NCBI GenBank assembly: GCA_023258955.1 | Contig: JAHFRE010000010.1 | Location: 1-43,815, forward strand | Direction: 5' to 3' | From: Sterolibacterium sp. | Lineage (GTDB): Bacteria; Pseudomonadota; Gammaproteobacteria; Burkholderiales; Rhodocyclaceae | DNA length: 43,815 nt | Shown here: positions 43,346 to 43,815 of the stretch, in pieces | Layout: the number at the start of each line of letters is the position of its first letter | Numbering within the stretch: the stretch's first letter is position 1 | Notes under the pieces: generated by a model | The model's database searches: none | Seen by the model: only the letters and a program-made list of their open reading frames with translations | What the model was told of the DNA's origin: nothing | Translations under genes and position numbers: made by a program

Positions 43346-43815
43346 ATTTCCTGAAGCCGCGGCGGTAGCCCGGCGCCGTCGCCTGCCGCAGCTGGTGTGG
43401 CTGGTACCCTTTGTCGCTGCGGTCCTGGGCGGCTGGCTGTTGCTCGACTTCATGGCCCAGCGCGGACCGACCGTGGTCATCAGCTTCGCGAGCGCCGAGG
43501 GCCTCGAGCCAGGCAAGACCCGCATCCGCTACAAGAACGTCGACATCGGTGAGGTCAAGCAGATCGCTCTGTCCCAGGACCGCCGCCGGGTCCTCGTGAC
43601 TGCCAAGCTGGTCAAGCAGGCCGAAGACTTCCTGGCTGCCGACACCCGCTTCTGGGTGGTGCGGCCGCGCGTCTCCGGCGGCAGGATTTCGGGGCTGGGG
43701 ACGCTGCTGTCCGGCGCCTACATCGGCCTCGACATCGGCAAGTCAGAAGAAACCAGCCGCGAGTTCGTCGGACTGGAAGTCGCGCCGAGCCTCACCAGCG
43801 ATTTGCCCGGGCGCC
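43326..43815 (+). CDS. pqiB: PqiB-like MCE-domain protein (5' part, runs off the window)
   Basis: The first ~163 residues of an MCE protein. GTG 43326 lies inside the pqiA-like gene (20-nt overlap) and gives VAIDPNEFPEAAAVARRRRL, then a single membrane helix (~21-43, LVWLVPFVAAVLGGWLLLDF). The first MCE domain follows: GPTVVISFASAEGLEPGKTRIRYKNVDIGEVKQIALSQD, RFWVVRPRVSGG and GLGTLLSGAYIGLDIG. These match PqiB, which assembles into a periplasmic tube between the membranes for lipid transport. The stop is beyond position 43815. Confidence 0.93.
   Translation, partial: MAIDPNEFPEAAAVARRRRLPQLVWLVPFVAAVLGGWLLLDFMAQRGPTVVISFASAEGLEPGKTRIRYKNVDIGEVKQIALSQDRRRVLVTAKLVKQAEDFLAADTRFWVVRPRVSGGRISGLGTLLSGAYIGLDIGKSEETSREFVGLEVAPSLTSDLPGR

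Overview
The window is a dense, high-GC proteobacterial chromosome segment. The best fit is a betaproteobacterium of the Rhodocyclales/Accumulibacter-like sort. That placement is inferred from the gene families (ubiA and ubiD, a CIRCE-controlled groESL, an ActP-type acetate symporter behind a QseB/TctD-type two-component pair, many c-di-GMP enzymes) and from codon style; no rRNA is present to confirm it. No transposase, integrase or CRISPR array was seen.

Positions 1-4.5 kb: a two-component cluster (a degenerate histidine kinase fragment, a REC-HD-GYP phosphodiesterase, a REC-REC-kinase), then a DUF4143 AAA ATPase whose promoter is a near-perfect palindrome. 4.5-10.6 kb: inorganic pyrophosphatase, UbiA, a membrane-bound hybrid kinase, UbiD and a LysE-type exporter. 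10.8-21.5 kb: a MASE1-PAS5-GGDEF cyclase, a PBP4-type peptidase (convergent), an FAD-linked hydroxyacid dehydrogenase, a sensor-PAS-GGDEF-EAL protein, an FMN-dependent L-lactate dehydrogenase and a Spy-like periplasmic chaperone. 21.6-27.5 kb: a two-gene RND efflux system and a GAF-HD-GYP-hemerythrin protein. 27.7-31 kb: an HCCA isomerase/DsbA-fold protein, ArfB and groES-groEL with a clear sigma-70-type promoter, CIRCE operator and terminator. 31-36 kb: a response regulator/kinase pair, DUF4212 and DUF485 membrane proteins and an ActP-like symporter, then a strong terminator and tRNA-Phe(GAA).

From the tRNA to about 42 kb the character changes. The first 2.5 kb after the tRNA is visibly AT-richer and holds unfamiliar genes: a helix-turn-helix protein fused to an unrecognised domain, a small one-helix membrane protein and a split zinc-ribbon membrane protein. 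After these come a decayed monooxygenase gene, a SpoIIAA-like protein, two different Fic proteins each with a distinctive operator-like sequence, an entericidin-like lipoprotein and a VOC protein. This looks like an accessory region next to a tRNA gene, though no integrase or duplicated tRNA end was found. The window closes with a pqi-type lipid-transport operon (two half-size PqiA proteins and the start of PqiB).

Main themes: four c-di-GMP-turnover proteins within 27 kb, one of them with a hemerythrin domain that could couple it to oxygen; organic-acid metabolism (two hydroxyacid dehydrogenases and acetate uptake); and several genes whose -10 box lies 6-7 nt before the start codon with no Shine-Dalgarno, suggesting leaderless transcripts. 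The best candidate for something new is the three-gene cassette at 36.37-37.64 kb.
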